This document shows positions 1 to 11,007 of a stretch of 64,000 nt of DNA, in pieces. How positions within the stretch are numbered: the first letter of the stretch is position 1; the number at the start of each line of letters is the position of its first letter. The position numbers were made by a program, and so were the translations under genes. Origin of the DNA: Poa pratensis (taxonomy: Eukaryota; Streptophyta; Magnoliopsida; Poales; Poaceae). The notes beneath the pieces are model-generated. The model saw nothing but the letters and a program-made list of their open reading frames with translations. It did not search any database and was not told where the DNA came from. Location: contig CAMZMU010000020.1 of NCBI GenBank assembly GCA_947311845.1, positions 34,363,946-34,427,945 of the forward strand, read 5' to 3'.

Positions 1-2
1 AT

Positions 3-542
3 GCTAGCTTCACCACTTCTCACAATGATAAAGATGCAAATTCTTGTACCACTAACCCTTTATGTGTCAAGGCATCTCTTATTGAGGAAAACACTAGGTT
101 GAAGGCCCAACTTGAGAAGGGCCTAGCCACTTGTATCCAAGGGGAAAAGAACCTCAATGATCTTTTGAGCAATCAAAAGGGAGTGGTTGGCAAAGAAGGA
201 ATTGGGTTCACACCCAACTCTAAGAAGGTCAACAACAAGAAGAAGAAGGCGACTCCCCCTTCCAAAGATATTGTTTTTGTGAAGGAGGGGGAGTTAGCCA
301 AAGCAAATGACAACTCTATTGGGAGTGGTAATGTCACTAGGGGCAATGCCACTCACAATAACTTTGCGGGAAAATACAACCCCTCATATGTTCTTTTGAA
401 ATCTACAAATGGTTGTGTTTTTGCTAAATATGTTGGCTCTTCATATGGAGATGATTATCACTATGCTATTTGGGTTCCAAAGACCCTTGTGACTAACAAA
501 AGAGGACCCATTCCAAAATGGGTACCTAAATCAAAGACTTGA
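3..542 (+). CDS. copia gag, C-terminal part (5' truncated by window)
   Basis: One frame is open from base 3 to the TGA at 540-542. The peptide has a Glu/Lys-rich coiled segment (LIEENTRLKAQLEKG), the conserved stretch CIQGEKNLNDLL, a basic Lys/Asn run, then YNPSYVLL and WVPKTLVTNKRGPIPKWVPK, all typical of the end of SIRE-lineage gag. No CCHC zinc knuckle is visible in this part; it may lie upstream. The stop and a change of frame separate gag from pol, so pol would need a frame shift or readthrough, or the break is damage. Confidence 0.75.
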   Translation, partial: ASFTTSHNDKDANSCTTNPLCVKASLIEENTRLKAQLEKGLATCIQGEKNLNDLLSNQKGVVGKEGIGFTPNSKKVNNKKKKATPPSKDIVFVKEGELAKANDNSIGSGNVTRGNATHNNFAGKYNPSYVLLKSTNGCVFAKYVGSSYGDDYHYAIWVPKTLVTNKRGPIPKWVPKSKT

Positions 543-552
543 TTTATTGTAG

Positions 553-3500
553 GGTTTCTCTTCCGGTGGATCTTCATGGCTCATTGATAGTGGATGCTCA
601 TCCCATATGACCGGAAGCAAAGAACTAGTAAAGGACTTATTGAAACAACTACTCTCATTCTCTCATGTCACCGTTGGCAACAATGCAAGACTCAAGGTAG
701 TGGGAGTTGGTAAAGTGGTGATCACTCCGGAGTTATCCATTGAGAAGGTCCTCCTTGTTGAATCTCTTTCATACAATTTACTTTCCGTTGGTCAATTATG
801 CAATGCCGGTTACACCGTTATTTTTAATAAATACCACGTGACCATCCTTTTCACTCAAACACTCAATGTCGCCTTTGTTGGATTTCGTGAAAACGGTTTG
901 TATGTGGTTGATTTCTCAAAAGAGACCACTCAAATCGCTACATGTTTAATGGCTAAAGGCGACAAGGGGTGGCTTTGGCATCGCCGACTTGGCCATGTCG
1001 GTATGAGAAATTTACAAACTCTTGTAAAGGGTGGACACGTGGTAGGACTAACCGATGTTAATTTTTCCAAAGATCGTCCTTGTAGTGCTTGCATAGCCGG
1101 AAAGATGCATGAAAAGAATCACCCCAAGAAGACCATTATCTCCACTAAGAGGCCTTTGGAGCTCCTTCATATGGATCTCTTTGGGCCTCCCACATATGAT
1201 AGTCTTGGTGGCAAGAAATATTGTTTGGTGATTGTGGATGATTACTCAAGATATTGTTGGACTTTCTACATCAAGAAGAAGAGTGAAACTCAAAAGATAT
1301 TCATTGACTTTGCAACCCTAGTTCAACGCCAATATGACTCCAAGATTTTGGCAATTAGAAGTGACAATGGTACGGAGTTCAAGAATTACACTATGGATGA
1401 TTTCCTAAGTGGGGAGGGCATTCAACACCAATATTCCGCTGCATATACTCCCCAACAAAATGGTGTTGCCGAAAGGAAGAACCGCACTCTTATTGATATG
1501 GCAAGAACTATGATGGCCGAATTTAATTCCCCATACAACTTTTGGGCCGAAGCCATCAACACCGCTTGTCATTACTCAAACCGGCTCTTCTTCCGTCCTC
1601 TCAAGGACATGACACCATATGAACTCCTCACCGGTAAAAAGCCAAATGTATCTTACTTTCGAGTCTTTGGATGCAAATGCCATGTTTACATTAAAGGTTG
1701 CAAAATTGCTAAATTTGAATCTAGATCTTTTGATGGTATATTTGTTGGATATGCCGCAAAGTCTCATGCTTATAGGGTCTACAACATATCCACCGGGTGT
1801 GTTGAAGAATCTATGAACGTGGAGTTTGTCGAGGATAATGGCTCCCAAGCGGAGCATATTGATCATGATGATGTAGGTGATGATCCATCTCAAGCCATAA
1901 GAACTATGGGGATTGGAGAACTAATTCCTATTGAAGGACCCATTGATGATACTCAAGAAGAAGGAACAAGTTCTACTCAAGTTGAGCCATCCACCTCAAA
2001 TATTGATCAAGAAGATGGTCAAGACCCACCCAACTCTAGTGGTGAACAAGAACATAATGAACCCACAACTCCAAGAACTCCACTTCGGGTTGACCATGAG
2101 CAAGATAAAGGCAATGATGAAGATATTTGTGTTGGTGAAACAATTGGTCAAGCCTCGGAACGCCGGGTCATCCGGCGTGCATCAAAATTGGATTACCAAC
2201 AACACTTCAAAGAAAATATCCTTGGGAGTATCCGTAGAGGTGTGTCCACACGCAATCAATTATCTAACTTTTGTGGTCATGTCTCTTGTTTGTCTAGCTT
2301 AGAACCTCTCAAGGTATATGATGCTCTTGAAGACATGGATTGGGTTGCGGCTATGCATGAAGAGTTGAACAACTTCGAGCGCAACAAAGTATGGTCATTA
2401 GTGGAAAGACCCAATGACTCCTCCCATAATGTCATTGGAACCAAGTGGATATTTAAGAACAAGCAAGACTCACATGGTCAAGTCATTCGCAACAAAGCAA
2501 GATTGGTTGCACAAGGCTACACCCAAATCGAAGGAGTCGACTACGGTGAAACCTATGCCCCCGTTGCTAGACTTGAATCCATTCGCTTACTAATTGCTTA
2601 TGCATCTACTCATAATATTGTCTTATATCAAATGGATGTTAAAAGTGCTTTCTTAAATGGTCCACTAAATGAATTGGTGTATGTTAAACAACCACCGGGT
2701 TTCGAAGACCCTAAATTTCCTAACCACGTCTACTTACTACATAAGGCTCTTTATGGGCTCAAGCAAGCTCCACGTGCTTGGTATGATCATCTCAAGGAGT
2801 TCTTAGTAGACCGTGGCTTTGAAATTGGGGTAATAGATCCCACTCTTTTTACAAAAAGGGTAAATGGAGATTTTTTCGTATGCCAAATATATGTTGATGA
2901 TATTATCTTTGGTTCCACTAACCGTGAATTTAGTGATCAATTTGGCAAGCTAATGACCAAGGAATTTGAGATGTCCATGATGGGAAAATTGAATTATTTT
3001 CTTGGCTTTGAAATCCACCAATTTCGAGAAGGAACATTCTTATGTCAAGCCAAGTATATTAAGGACATGCTCAAGAAATTTGATATGAACAATGCCAAGC
3101 CATATAAGTTTCCCATGGACTCCAAGGCGGATCTTCACTTAGATCCGGATGGTAAGGAAGTTGATCAAAAGCTTTATCGTTCTATGATTGGATCTTTGCT
3201 TTACCTTTGTGCATCTAGACCGGATATTATGTTTAGTGTGGGTATGTGTGCAAGATTCCAATCAAGTCCTAGGGAAAGTCATGAAACCGCGGTCAAAAGG
3301 ATTCTAAGATATTTGTTGGATACTCCCAACTATGGTCTTTGGTATCCCCATGGTACAAGCTTTGATCTTGTTGGTTATTCGGATGCGGATTGGGCGGGTT
3401 GCAAAATGGATAGAAAATCAACTTCGGGTACATGCCAATTCCTTGGTAGGTCCCTTGTGAGTTGGTCTTCCAAGAAGCAAAATTGTGTGGCCTCGTCATC

Positions 3501-3843
3501 CACCGAAGCCGAATACATCGCCGCCGGTAGTTGTTGTGCACAATTATTATGGATGAGGCAAACTTTAAAGGATTATGGTGTCATTTGTGACAAAGTGCCT
3601 CTTTTATGTGACAATGAAAGTGCTATTAAAATTGCACACAACCCGGTTCTTCATGGCAAGACCAAGCACATTGAGATTCGGTATCATTTTATTCGAGACC
3701 ATGTTGAGAAGGGTGATATTGCAATCAAGTATGTCAACACCAAGCATCAACTCGCCGATATGTTCACGAAGCCTCTTGGTGAAGCAAGATTCAAGGAGTT
3801 GAGAGGAGAACTAAATGTGGTGGACATATCCAATTGGATTTAG
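553..3843 (+). CDS. copia pol polyprotein (protease, integrase, RT, RNase H)
   Basis: The frame is open after a TAG at 550-552; the first ATG is at 607, inside the protease, so an independent start there is unlikely. Domains in order: aspartic protease with [13 protein letters not shown]; integrase HHCC finger (WHRRLGHVG, then CSACIAGK); DDE core with MDLFGP, SDNGTEF and GVAERKNRT; reverse transcriptase with [30 protein letters not shown] and catalytic YVDD near base 2890; RNase H with [15 protein letters not shown] and LLCDNESA. The body of about 1,090 residues has no internal stop, so the copy looks young. It would copy the element RNA and integrate the cDNA. Confidence 0.92.
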   Translation, partial: GFSSGGSSWLIDSGCSSHMTGSKELVKDLLKQLLSFSHVTVGNNARLKVVGVGKVVITPELSIEKVLLVESLSYNLLSVGQLCNAGYTVIFNKYHVTILFTQTLNVAFVGFRENGLYVVDFSKETTQIATCLMAKGDKGWLWHRRLGHVGMRNLQTLVKGGHVVGLTDVNFSKDRPCSACIAGKMHEKNHPKKTIISTKRPLELLHMDLFGPPTYDSLGGKKYCLVIVDDYSRYCWTFYIKKKSETQKIFIDFATLVQRQYDSKILAIRSDNGTEFKNYTMDDFLSGEGIQHQYSAAYTPQQNGVAERKNRTLIDMARTMMAEFNSPYNFWAEAINTACHYSNRLFFRPLKDMTPYELLTGKKPNVSYFRVFGCKCHVYIKGCKIAKFESRSFDGIFVGYAAKSHAYRVYNISTGCVEESMNVEFVEDNGSQAEHIDHDDVGDDPSQAIRTMGIGELIPIEGPIDDTQEEGTSSTQVEPSTSNIDQEDGQDPPNSSGEQEHNEPTTPRTPLRVDHEQDKGNDEDICVGETIGQASERRVIRRASKLDYQQHFKENILGSIRRGVSTRNQLSNFCGHVSCLSSLEPLKVYDALEDMDWVAAMHEELNNFERNKVWSLVERPNDSSHNVIGTKWIFKNKQDSHGQVIRNKARLVAQGYTQIEGVDYGETYAPVARLESIRLLIAYASTHNIVLYQMDVKSAFLNGPLNELVYVKQPPGFEDPKFPNHVYLLHKALYGLKQAPRAWYDHLKEFLVDRGFEIGVIDPTLFTKRVNGDFFVCQIYVDDIIFGSTNREFSDQFGKLMTKEFEMSMMGKLNYFLGFEIHQFREGTFLCQAKYIKDMLKKFDMNNAKPYKFPMDSKADLHLDPDGKEVDQKLYRSMIGSLLYLCASRPDIMFSVGMCARFQSSPRESHETAVKRILRYLLDTPNYGLWYPHGTSFDLVGYSDADWAGCKMDRKSTSGTCQFLGRSLVSWSSKKQNCVASSSTEAEYIAAGSCCAQLLWMRQTLKDYGVICDKVPLLCDNESAIKIAHNPVLHGKTKHIEIRYHFIRDHVEKGDIAIKYVNTKHQLADMFTKPLGEARFKELRGELNVVDISNWI

Positions 3844-4634
3844 TGGATTTCTTGCATACCTACCCATATTAGACGATACTTATTTGGTTTAGATGTAGGC
3901 ATGGACATAGGGGGAGTGCGGTCCTAATCCATTGGACCATCCCTCCCCCCATTATGCCGATAGTAAGAATTCATTTGCATCTCTATATTCGTTCTATGAA
4001 TTGTGAGCTTAAATGACGAGTAGTGGCCGTGGACTCAAGATATATCTTCGCGGTATCACACCACATACTCATACATGGTGGCCTCGGCCACCACCCTCTT
4101 CCTTGTGAAGAGTTGGTTTCATTTGGATTTTATTGGTTTTCTAGTGCTCCTATGGAAAACATGCTCAATTTGGTGTTTTTGTGTGTGTTTGATTCTTGCA
4201 AATTGAGTATGAAGTACCATCTCCAGTGTGTTGATCTAATCCTATGCCTTTCATCTATCTCAAAACAACTTCCATCTTGCACAAGTTCAAATTCCTTACA
4301 CAAAAAGAGAAATCTGGGGTTTCTTAGGAGGCCCCGGTAGTACCGCCGGTGGGATCCGGTAGTACCGGGCTCTGAATCTAAGCAGTTCTGCTGCTCGCAA
4401 AGATTCAGGCCCCGGTAGTACCGGATGTCCGCCCCGGTACTACCGGGAATCACGGGTATCTAGATATTTCACCGTGCGGGCAGGGTGGGGGTTATTCCCC
4501 ATTTTCCCCACCCGCACGAAGCCACCCCGTCGCCTCCTCTGCTCCTCAGCTCCGGCCGCCGCCCTAGGCCGCCGGACTCCGCCATCTCCGGCCAGATCTG
4601 CTCCGTGGGAGCGATCCCCTCGTCGATCTCCTCC
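3844..4634 (+). other. pol to env-like spacer of the SIRE element
   Basis: About 790 bases without a convincing gene. It has a GC-rich second half (4470-4630) that resembles a leader for the next ORF, and four copies of the near-palindrome CCGGTAGTACCGG or CCGGTACTACCGG between 4333 and 4447. Confidence 0.6.
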
Positions 4635-4870
4635 ATGGCCTCCGGTATTTCCCCGTTCTTTGCATTCTTTGTTTCTAGATCTTGAAACCTAGATGTATGG
4701 AGAGGAAATGTTGGTAGCTCCGTTGGCAACGGTTAAAGTTGGATGGATGATCACCTAGGCCTTGTTAGCTAGCATCTAGTGTAATGTATGGTTGAATCTC
4801 TCGATTTTGTGCCATTTCAGTCTTGAATCGGCTCAGCCGGTACTACCGGGCTAAGCCCGGTACTACCGGG
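4333..4870. repeat. CCGGTACTACCGG palindrome cluster, internal
   Basis: Near-perfect palindromic copies at about 4333, 4356, 4411, 4432, 4836 and 4856. The last two lie in the intron of the env-like ORF. Both orientations (GTAGTAC and GTACTAC centres) occur. The same motif recurs in the 3' LTR. Confidence 0.85.
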
Positions 4871-6384
4871 TTTTCCAAATTTGCTCGATTCAACCATTCT
4901 TTACATCTATTGGCTAGTTTTTGATTCCTTATCCGTGAACTTGTGCACTCATCTATTCCCTGCCCTACCTATATGCTGTTTCACAGGTAGCCGCCGTGGT
5001 ACCAAGAAGCCACGTCTTGTGGAGGATGAGATTGAAGAAGAAGAAGAGAGGAAGTTTGCCTGCTCGCACCACAGCCAGAACTCAAGCAAGGGAAGAACAT
5101 CAGCTGCTGCTCGTACCACCACTGCTCCCCCACGAGAGCCCGCAAAGCACTTCACTTATGGAAGAATGAGGACTATCAGAAGCTCAGAGAAGAGAATCCC
5201 TATGCTGAGGAGAGGTCACCTCTTGTGCGGAATCCGCACTTTTACACAAATGATCAAGAAGCCATCTACAAGGAAATCTATCTCCACAAGGATTACTCCG
5301 TGGTTGTCCAACACACTCTTGATATTCCTTACATGAGAAACTCGAAGCACAAGGGCTATTTTGATGAGACACTTGCTATGTGTGAAGAGTTTGGGCTGAT
5401 TGACATCATGAAGGAGAACCATCCCTACATTGAGTACTACATCATTCAGTTCTTTGCCACCGTCTACCTTGACCATGATGAAGCCCGGACCCTATATTGG
5501 ATGACTAAGGACACCTTGCTTTCTGCCACCTTGGCGGAGTTTGGAGAGCTTCTAGGCTATGAAGACAAGGGTGAAAGTGTTGCTAGTGGATGGAGATGCC
5601 ATGACAATGATCGATCAAGCTCCAAGGATGTTCTTGGACCAATCACTATGGAAAGAGGCACCACCGGTAAAACTGCTCATCTTGTGCGTCCATTTGAGAT
5701 TCTCCACCGTGTCTATAGGGAAACCATTGCTCCTCGTGTGGGAAATTGGGATGAGGTTCATGGCTTCATGTTTGACCTTCTCAAGCTCTCATATGAAAAT
5801 CAAGGCAAAGGCAAGAAGCTTGATGTGATGGATTGGATGTGGAATGACTTGTGGTCCACAATCATTGATAGAAGGGCCCCCATCTATGGCCCATACATTA
5901 TGAAGCTCATTCGCCGCAAGTGGGCTCTCAAGAAGAATGGAGAAGATATCATGAAGGATGGCAGCCCGTTGTGGCTCATCTAGTGAAGGAACTGCGTATC
6001 AAGCCTCATGCTCCTCCCAAAACCCAGCCCATTGATCCCGAGGCTGCTGCTGAAGCTGAGAGAGCTAGTGGGAGTGCACCTCCTCTTGAGGAACCTTCAT
6101 GGTTCAAGAAGCTGCAGATTAAGGCCAAGAGGGCCTTTTGCCTCAAACTGGATTTGGAAGACCGTCTGTATGAAGCTCATGTGTATCACAAGAAGGCAGC
6201 TCAGCGACACAAAGCAATGATGAGGCATATGCAGATTCCAGTCTCCGATGGTTCTGAAGAAGTAATCACTCCAAAGGAGGAATGGGTGTCCAAGCATGGT
6301 TACTGGAGTGATGAAGATGCTCCTCCACATGGTGATCGCTTTCAGGCCTCCTCTTCGACCCACCACGGCGCGGGTGGAGCTTGA
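4635..6384 (+). pseudogene. env-like extra ORF of SIRE element, spliced, frameshifted
   Basis: A short first exon (ATGGCCTCCG, 4635-4644) joins through a GT-AG intron (4645-4986) to a long exon reading GSRRGTKKPRLVEDE, an acidic run, then a globular region with NPYAEER, NPHFYTNDQEAIYKEI, WRCHD, KTAHLVRPFEIL, YRETIAPRVGN and LDVMDWMW. This matches the plant-transposon ORF family found between pol and 3' LTR in SIRE-type elements; true envelope function is unproven. The frame breaks near 5156-5160 and near 5943-5946, each fitted by one missing base in a short homopolymer. After the second break it continues EGWQPVVAHLVKELRIKPH to a stop at 6382-6384. Confidence 0.72.
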
Positions 6385-6845
6385 TGCTCCTAGGGACGTG
6401 TTAGCATCGCGCTTCTCCCTTTTTGGCATTTCGATGACAAAGGGGGAGAATGTGTTCTATTTAGGATGAGCCGTGGGATTTGCATGGGTGGAAACACAAG
6501 CTTGCACTTCGTTTGATCTTTATGCTTGTGTTTCATCTTTTATCTTTATTTGGATATTTGCTTTGAACTTCCTATGCATGATGTAAGACATGCCTTGAAC
6601 TTATGGTATTGTAATAAGACCTATCTAGTATGTTACTTGCTTATTGTTGCTTATATTGTGCAAGTTGTTTTAATTGTTATCCATATGAACTTGCTTGGTT
6701 GTAAAATATAGGGGGAGCTCCGCCCATTTTATATGGTGTGTTTTTGCATTCAAAAGCAAATTCCTAATAAACACACAATTTGGAGAGCCCCGTCTATCTT
6801 TTGCAAATCATTTGTTTCTCCTAAGTATGTTGTCATCAAACACCA
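6385..6845. other. 3' untranslated region of SIRE element
   Basis: AT-rich stretch between the env-like ORF and the polypurine tract. GGGGGAG-type purine runs occur at about 6440 and 6711 besides the real tract. No gene seen. Confidence 0.55.
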
Positions 6846-6858
6846 AAAAGGGGGAGAT
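6846..6858 (+). other. polypurine tract of SIRE element
   Basis: AAAAAGGGGGAGAT directly precedes the LTR start TGAAAGGA. It would prime plus-strand DNA synthesis. Confidence 0.8.
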
Positions 6859-7012
6859 TGAAAGGACATATCCTTCCCCACAGTGTTTTGATGTTTGTTG
6901 ACAACACACTTAGATGTCTAATGTGTGTGCTAAAAGTGTGCAGGATTGTATCAATTAATATTGCACAGGTTTTGTCTCAAGAAAAGGAAGAAAAGCAGTC
7001 TTCATTGCGTCA

Positions 7013-7296
7013 GCCGGTACTACCGGGTTCACCCCGGTACTACCGGGTGTTCTGCCATGCGGAACTACCGGGCCCAGTACCGGGCCCAGTACCGGATCTC
7101 CAAAAGCTCTCTGGACTCGCTCGATTTAATCCGGTAGTAGCCCCGGTAGTAAGCGCGGTACTACCGGGTGGGGAGCACTACCGGACCAGGCGGTCCGGTA
7201 CTACCGATGCGCGCGTGGAGAGGCGTTGACCAGTCTGGCGCCAGGCCGTCATTCCCTGTCAGCCGGTACTACCGGGCGAGGCCCGGTACTACCGCT
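7013..7296. repeat. CCGGTACTACCGG palindrome cluster in U3
   Basis: About ten full or decayed copies of the 13-base near-palindrome, for example at 7014, 7032, 7170, 7196, 7264 and 7282, with degenerate ones (CAGTACCGG, GGAACTACCGGG) between. The cluster lies directly upstream of the LTR TATA box. Confidence 0.85.
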
Positions 7297-7331
7297 GCGG
7301 GCTGTTTACAGCTCCAACGGCCAGATTTCTG

Positions 7332-7353
7332 GGAGGGGTATTTATACCCCTCC
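7332..7353 (+). promoter_or_regulatory. LTR TATA box inside a perfect inverted repeat
   Basis: Arms GGAGGGGTAT and ATACCCCTCC are exact inverted copies around a TT centre; the core TATTTATA is TATA-like. Position below the palindromic U3 cluster fits the Pol II core promoter of the element. Confidence 0.6.
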
Positions 7354-8145
7354 ACCTACCTCCGGTGGACTAAGCTTGATTCCTCACTCTCTCTCCACCA
7401 TTGTTGCAAGCTTCAATCTACTAGAGCTCCCACTCCAACCACTCAAACACGTTGATACTTTGAGGAGTGAAGGAGGAGCCCTAGATCCGCATCTCCACCG
7501 AGCCGATTTGTCTACATCGACCTAGTCACTTGTAGATCTTGTGTAACTTGATACATTGGATACCTAGAAGATACTTGTGATTCTTGTGGCTTTGGTAGCC
7601 ACAAGGATTAGCCGGGAGCCTCCAATTAAGTTGTGGAGACGCGACCCGGCCTTGTGATTCTTGTGGCTTTGGGAGCCGCGGGAATTTGGTGAGAGCCTCC
7701 AATTCGGTTGTGGAGTGTGCCTCATCCTTGTAAAGGTTTGTTGCCGACCTCGAGGGCATCATATAGTGGCTCGTGGATCTCCTCATCGGAGGATAACACG
7801 AGGGAGATACGGTGTGCCATATCAAGGCTATTCGGAGTTCACTTTGTGACTCCGCACCGCTCCAACGGAGACGTAGCTTCCATTGGGAAGTGAACTTCGG
7901 TAGAACATCTCCGCGTCACCGTGTGGTTATCTCTTAACCTTCCTTTACTTGTATTGCTAGCCTTTCTTGTGTAGAATATCTTGCTAGCTTGTTTATTGCT
8001 CATCATATAGGATTGTTCATCTAGTTGCATATCTAGAGAACTTATATTTGAGCAATTCCTTAACTTGTTGAAAAGAAAATTAAAATTGGTAGTTGCCTAT
8101 TCACCCCCTCCCCCTCTAGTCAACCTACTCGATCCTTTCAGAAGT

Positions 8146-8857
8146 CTCGATGGCCGTCTGCAAGCCCTCTCCAGCTTCATCATGCGCCCCCTTCTCCGGT
8201 GTCGGTGAAGCTGCGTGGGCAATTTCATGTGCCGGCGCCGGTGGTAAGGGAAGGTCGAGCAACTTGTTGTCCTCGGTGTCAGAGCGTGCCCGCTCGTCGT
8301 CCGAAGCGAACCACTCCGACTGTGGCTCCCGCATGCCGACAGGGAGGAACAAGCTGCCACGGCGTGCCTCGTACTCCGCATCCACCACGGCGTGCCAGTA
8401 CGACGTCGAGATGGAGTAATGGGGTCGAACCACTGCTCCCACGACATCTCCCTCCACTGACGTTTGATGTAGTCGATGCGTTCCTGCCGCTGAGCCGCGT
8501 CGTCACCAGCACTTTGAAGACGTTCGTCACCCACCCCTCCGGTAGGTGATGGCCGTCTAGCACCGGGGTGTTGTGGCGGAGTTATATTCGCGCGTTCTCA
8601 ACCGTCAGCAGATGTGCCTCACACAACATCTCGCGGCGCCACGCTGCAGTCATCTGCTGCTCCTCGTGCAGTTGGCGCTCGTTGTGGCAATGCACACGTT
8701 CCGCGGAGAGGTAGTCACGGCGAAGGCGAAGCTCGTGTTCCGCCGGCTCCTTGCGGCTGCCCACCATGCTGGGTGGTGGATCTGCTGGCGGCGAGAGGGA
8801 CTTGGGAGAGAAAGAATGAGAGGCTGGCTGTGTGGGGAGAGGAGAGGCGCGCCGCAT
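8146..8857 (-). pseudogene. decayed coding sequence of unknown family, cut by SIRE insertion
   Basis: Read on the minus strand, coding-like segments follow one another in different frames: MVGSRKEPAEHELRLRRDYL, a Glu/Arg-rich helix with EEQQMTAAWRREML, LDGHHLPEGWVTNVFKVLVT, AAQRQERIDYIKRQWREMSW, then SISTSYWHAVVDAEYEARRG and an acidic tail with SEWFASDDERARSDTEDN. At least two frame changes break it. Its 3' end stops at the LTR boundary, so the SIRE element landed inside it. I do not recognise the family; a transposon-carried ORF is likelier than a host gene. Confidence 0.5.
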
Positions 8858-9370
8858 GGTGTTTTAAAAACGGCCGGAAGAGCGGGGTTGGGTGGCGAGC
8901 ATTAACGCCGAGCAGCGGTTCGCCTGGCACGCTTTGACGCCAACGACGCATGTTCTTGCGCCGCCGGGGAGCCGCTACGACATCAACACATTGACGGCGC
9001 GGCTTGACGCGTCGCTTCGCTATGCGCCCGCCAGGGAACCGGTGCGGCACTATTGCGATGCGTGCGGGCAGGCGTGCCGCTGTCTCATCGCATCGCCTCC
9101 TGTGAGTGCGCGCTATTAGTAGGGGAACGGCCTCCTACGCAAACTAATTAACACAGTGGGGCGTTATGTGTATGATGGGTGTGCAACGCCCGTTGGAGGG
9201 CGTGTCCGAGCAATGTCCAGCACCCCGGATAGGCTCCCAAGTTTGACGGACCTCTCGGGGATGCCGGACAGATATCGGGTCGGGTGCTGTTATGGACTTT
9301 TTTGTGTCCGGATCACGTTGAGCCTTTACGTCAATTGTCAATTGGGGTGCCGGTGGAGATGCTCTCACCT
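8858..9370. other. GC-rich sequence, possible DNA-transposon flank
   Basis: GC-rich stretch linked to the preceding pseudogene. On the minus strand it begins near 9370 with AGAGCATCTCCACCGGCACC, which resembles the ends of grass class II elements. No matching opposite end was found. Confidence 0.3.
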
Positions 9371-9839
9371 GCTATCTTCATGTCCTTCAATATGTAACTG
9401 CATTTGTAGGGGCGTTGATTGCGCAACGGGAAACCATGTCGCATTGCTTGCCGAGATCGATCGATCGATCGAAAACTCAACTGCTCTCTTGACATGGGCA
9501 CACGTCCCCCGGCAAGATCAGGCCGGTAGATCAACCCAGCCGCCTTCATTGTCACCCACATATCCCCACCTACCCAGGGGTGAGTGCACTTGAGCTTGAG
9601 CATTTGCCTCGATTGATCCGAGCCCACCAAACAGGCAAACATGAACATAGCAGTACTCCTACCAACCCCATCTTTCTTGTCAGCTTCACTATCGGAGATC
9701 GGTCGATGAGAGTTACTAGCTGATTATTAGTAGCTGAAGCTAGTGTTAGCTCCCTTTAGCCCCAACACCCAACAGAGGACAGAAATGACTGTTGTTCATG
9801 TAAAGAGAGTAGACCCGAGGAGAGAACATGTTGTGAAAC
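9371..9839. other. unassigned intergenic sequence
   Basis: No gene or element recognised. A short GATC run (GATCGATCGATCGATCG) lies at 9455-9471. Confidence 0.5.
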
Positions 9840-10191
9840 GGGGCAGTTGGTGTACCCGTTTTCGGTTTAAAATGTCGTAAAAAAAATCTGGAAAAAAAGT
9901 TTAGACATTGACATAACATAGATAAACATCGTTATAAAAATTCAAGTCTAATTGGAGACACAACCTCAGTACTGAAAACGTCAAATTTGTTTAGTGACAA
10001 TGAGCCAAATTCAAAGTCCAAGTTGCATTTTGGCAACTATTTATTGTCTGATTTGTCTATTTTGTTTCTTGATCTGTGTTATTAATTTAGCTTTGAATTT
10101 TGTGACATGTGCACTACCAATGTCCAAACTTTTTTTTAGATTTCATAAAAAAATTAGGTGGTAAACCGGAGACGGGTGCACCAATTACCCC
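9840..10191. mobile_element. MITE-like TIR element, about 350 bp
   Basis: The left end GGGGCAGTTGGTGTACCCG is inverted at the right end as CGGGTGCACCAATTACCCC; the match runs about 30 bases with few mismatches. Weaker similarity extends outward (AGAACATGTTGTGAAAC versus GTATGAAGATATGTTCT), so the ends may lie up to 20 bases further out. The interior is AT-rich and non-coding. Confidence 0.7.
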
Positions 10192-10499
10192 GTATGAAGA
10201 TATGTTCTTCAGACGACGATCCATGAATGGGATCGTACATCTATAAAGACTGTACTACTCTGAATTTACTCTTCTTCCGATAACCACACAGTTTAAGCCT
10301 TACCGGTAACTAAGGATGACAATTGTGAATTGTGAGCGCGTCCTAAGAAAAAAATCTTATTATTGTCAGATGACCACTAGCTCCTAAAATATTACTCCAC
10401 GCGTTCACGAGTTGGAATGGACAGTGCGGATGTCATCACGCACGAGCACACGTTAGCAGTCAAACTTTTGCTAGAAGATGGTGTGATTCTCCTTGACAG
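10192..10499. other. unassigned intergenic sequence
   Basis: No gene or repeat recognised. Confidence 0.5.
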
Positions 10500-10713
10500 C
10501 TAGGTGCACCTGTGACCCTTTCCAGCCCCTCGGTGCTCTCTACTCTGGTGGATGACGACTTCGACAACAAGCTGCGTGTCTAGCTTATTTTTTGTTTTGC
10601 TTGTTTTTGTTCGATGTCTTTGTAAGCAGATCTTTCAGCATCTTGTAAACTCTGAGCCGCATGAGGCTTTATTAATTTAAAGTCGGACGGTATCGCCTTT
10701 TATCTAAAAAAAA
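10500..10713 (+). mobile_element. LINE-like 3' end with A-tail
   Basis: The stretch GAGGCTTTATTAATTTAAAG, then CGCCTTTTATCTAAAAAAAA, resembles 3' tails of grass non-LTR retrotransposons. Only the tail is visible; no endonuclease or RT remains. The left limit is a guess. Confidence 0.45.
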
Positions 10714-10953
10714 ATCATGTTCTTACCCATTGGATTTTCCTCGTTATCTTCTCTATCTAAATAGGAGAACCCCACTACTTTATTTCTCTCAACATGCAAG
10801 CATGCCACACCACTTTGGTCAGTTTCAAATCCATGTCATTCCGTCATATGTGCCATGTCAGCCAGCCCATCCCCGTTATGTTTGGTCCCATTTTCCGTGG
10901 CCGTGTCATTGATCCTCACCGAAACACACATATTCAAAGAAAGATCTCCATCT

Positions 10954-11007
10954 GAAGCAGCCCATCCCATTGCTTCAGCCGAAGCAGCCCATCCCATTGC
11001 TTCAGCC
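10954..11007. repeat. tandem pair of 27-bp units, each a small hairpin
   Basis: Two head-to-tail units starting GAAGCAGCCCATCCCATTGC. Each has GAAGCA at one end and TGCTTC at the other, so each can fold. Confidence 0.85.

Larger units (their letters stand above)
1..8140 (+). mobile_element. SIRE-type Ty1/copia retrotransposon, 3' part
   Basis: The order gag, protease, integrase, reverse transcriptase, RNase H identifies Ty1/copia. An extra ORF between pol and the 3' LTR, a long LTR and a purine tract just before the LTR point to the SIRE (Maximus) lineage. The 5' LTR and start of gag lie left of the window. The right end is exact: the LTR ends TCCTTTCA, the inverted copy of its start TGAAAGGA. 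It sits in a decayed coding sequence that resumes at 8141. The lineage call comes from layout and motifs, not a tree. Confidence 0.88.
6859..8140 (+). repeat. 3' LTR of SIRE element
   Basis: 1,282 bp bounded by TGAAAGGA and TCCTTTCA, perfect 8-base inverted ends of TG...CA type. It contains a dense cluster of CCGGTACTACCGG palindromes, a TATA box inside an inverted repeat, and a GC-rich to AT-rich transition typical of U3-R-U5. Its 5' partner is outside the window, so age cannot be read from LTR divergence. The next five bases, GAAGT, would be the target duplication. Confidence 0.88.

Noticed and set aside
6526..6901. Small ORFs before the SIRE polypurine tract
   Set aside because: AT-rich, hydrophobic by composition, inside the element's untranslated region.
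7013..7296. CRISPR-like array of short palindromic repeats
   Set aside because: Spacing is irregular, repeats are inside an LTR of a plant retrotransposon, and there are no cas genes.
8097..8534. Intact basic protein on the minus strand
   Set aside because: It begins in one frame of the decayed sequence and runs into a shadow frame; the coding-like peptide changes frame within it.
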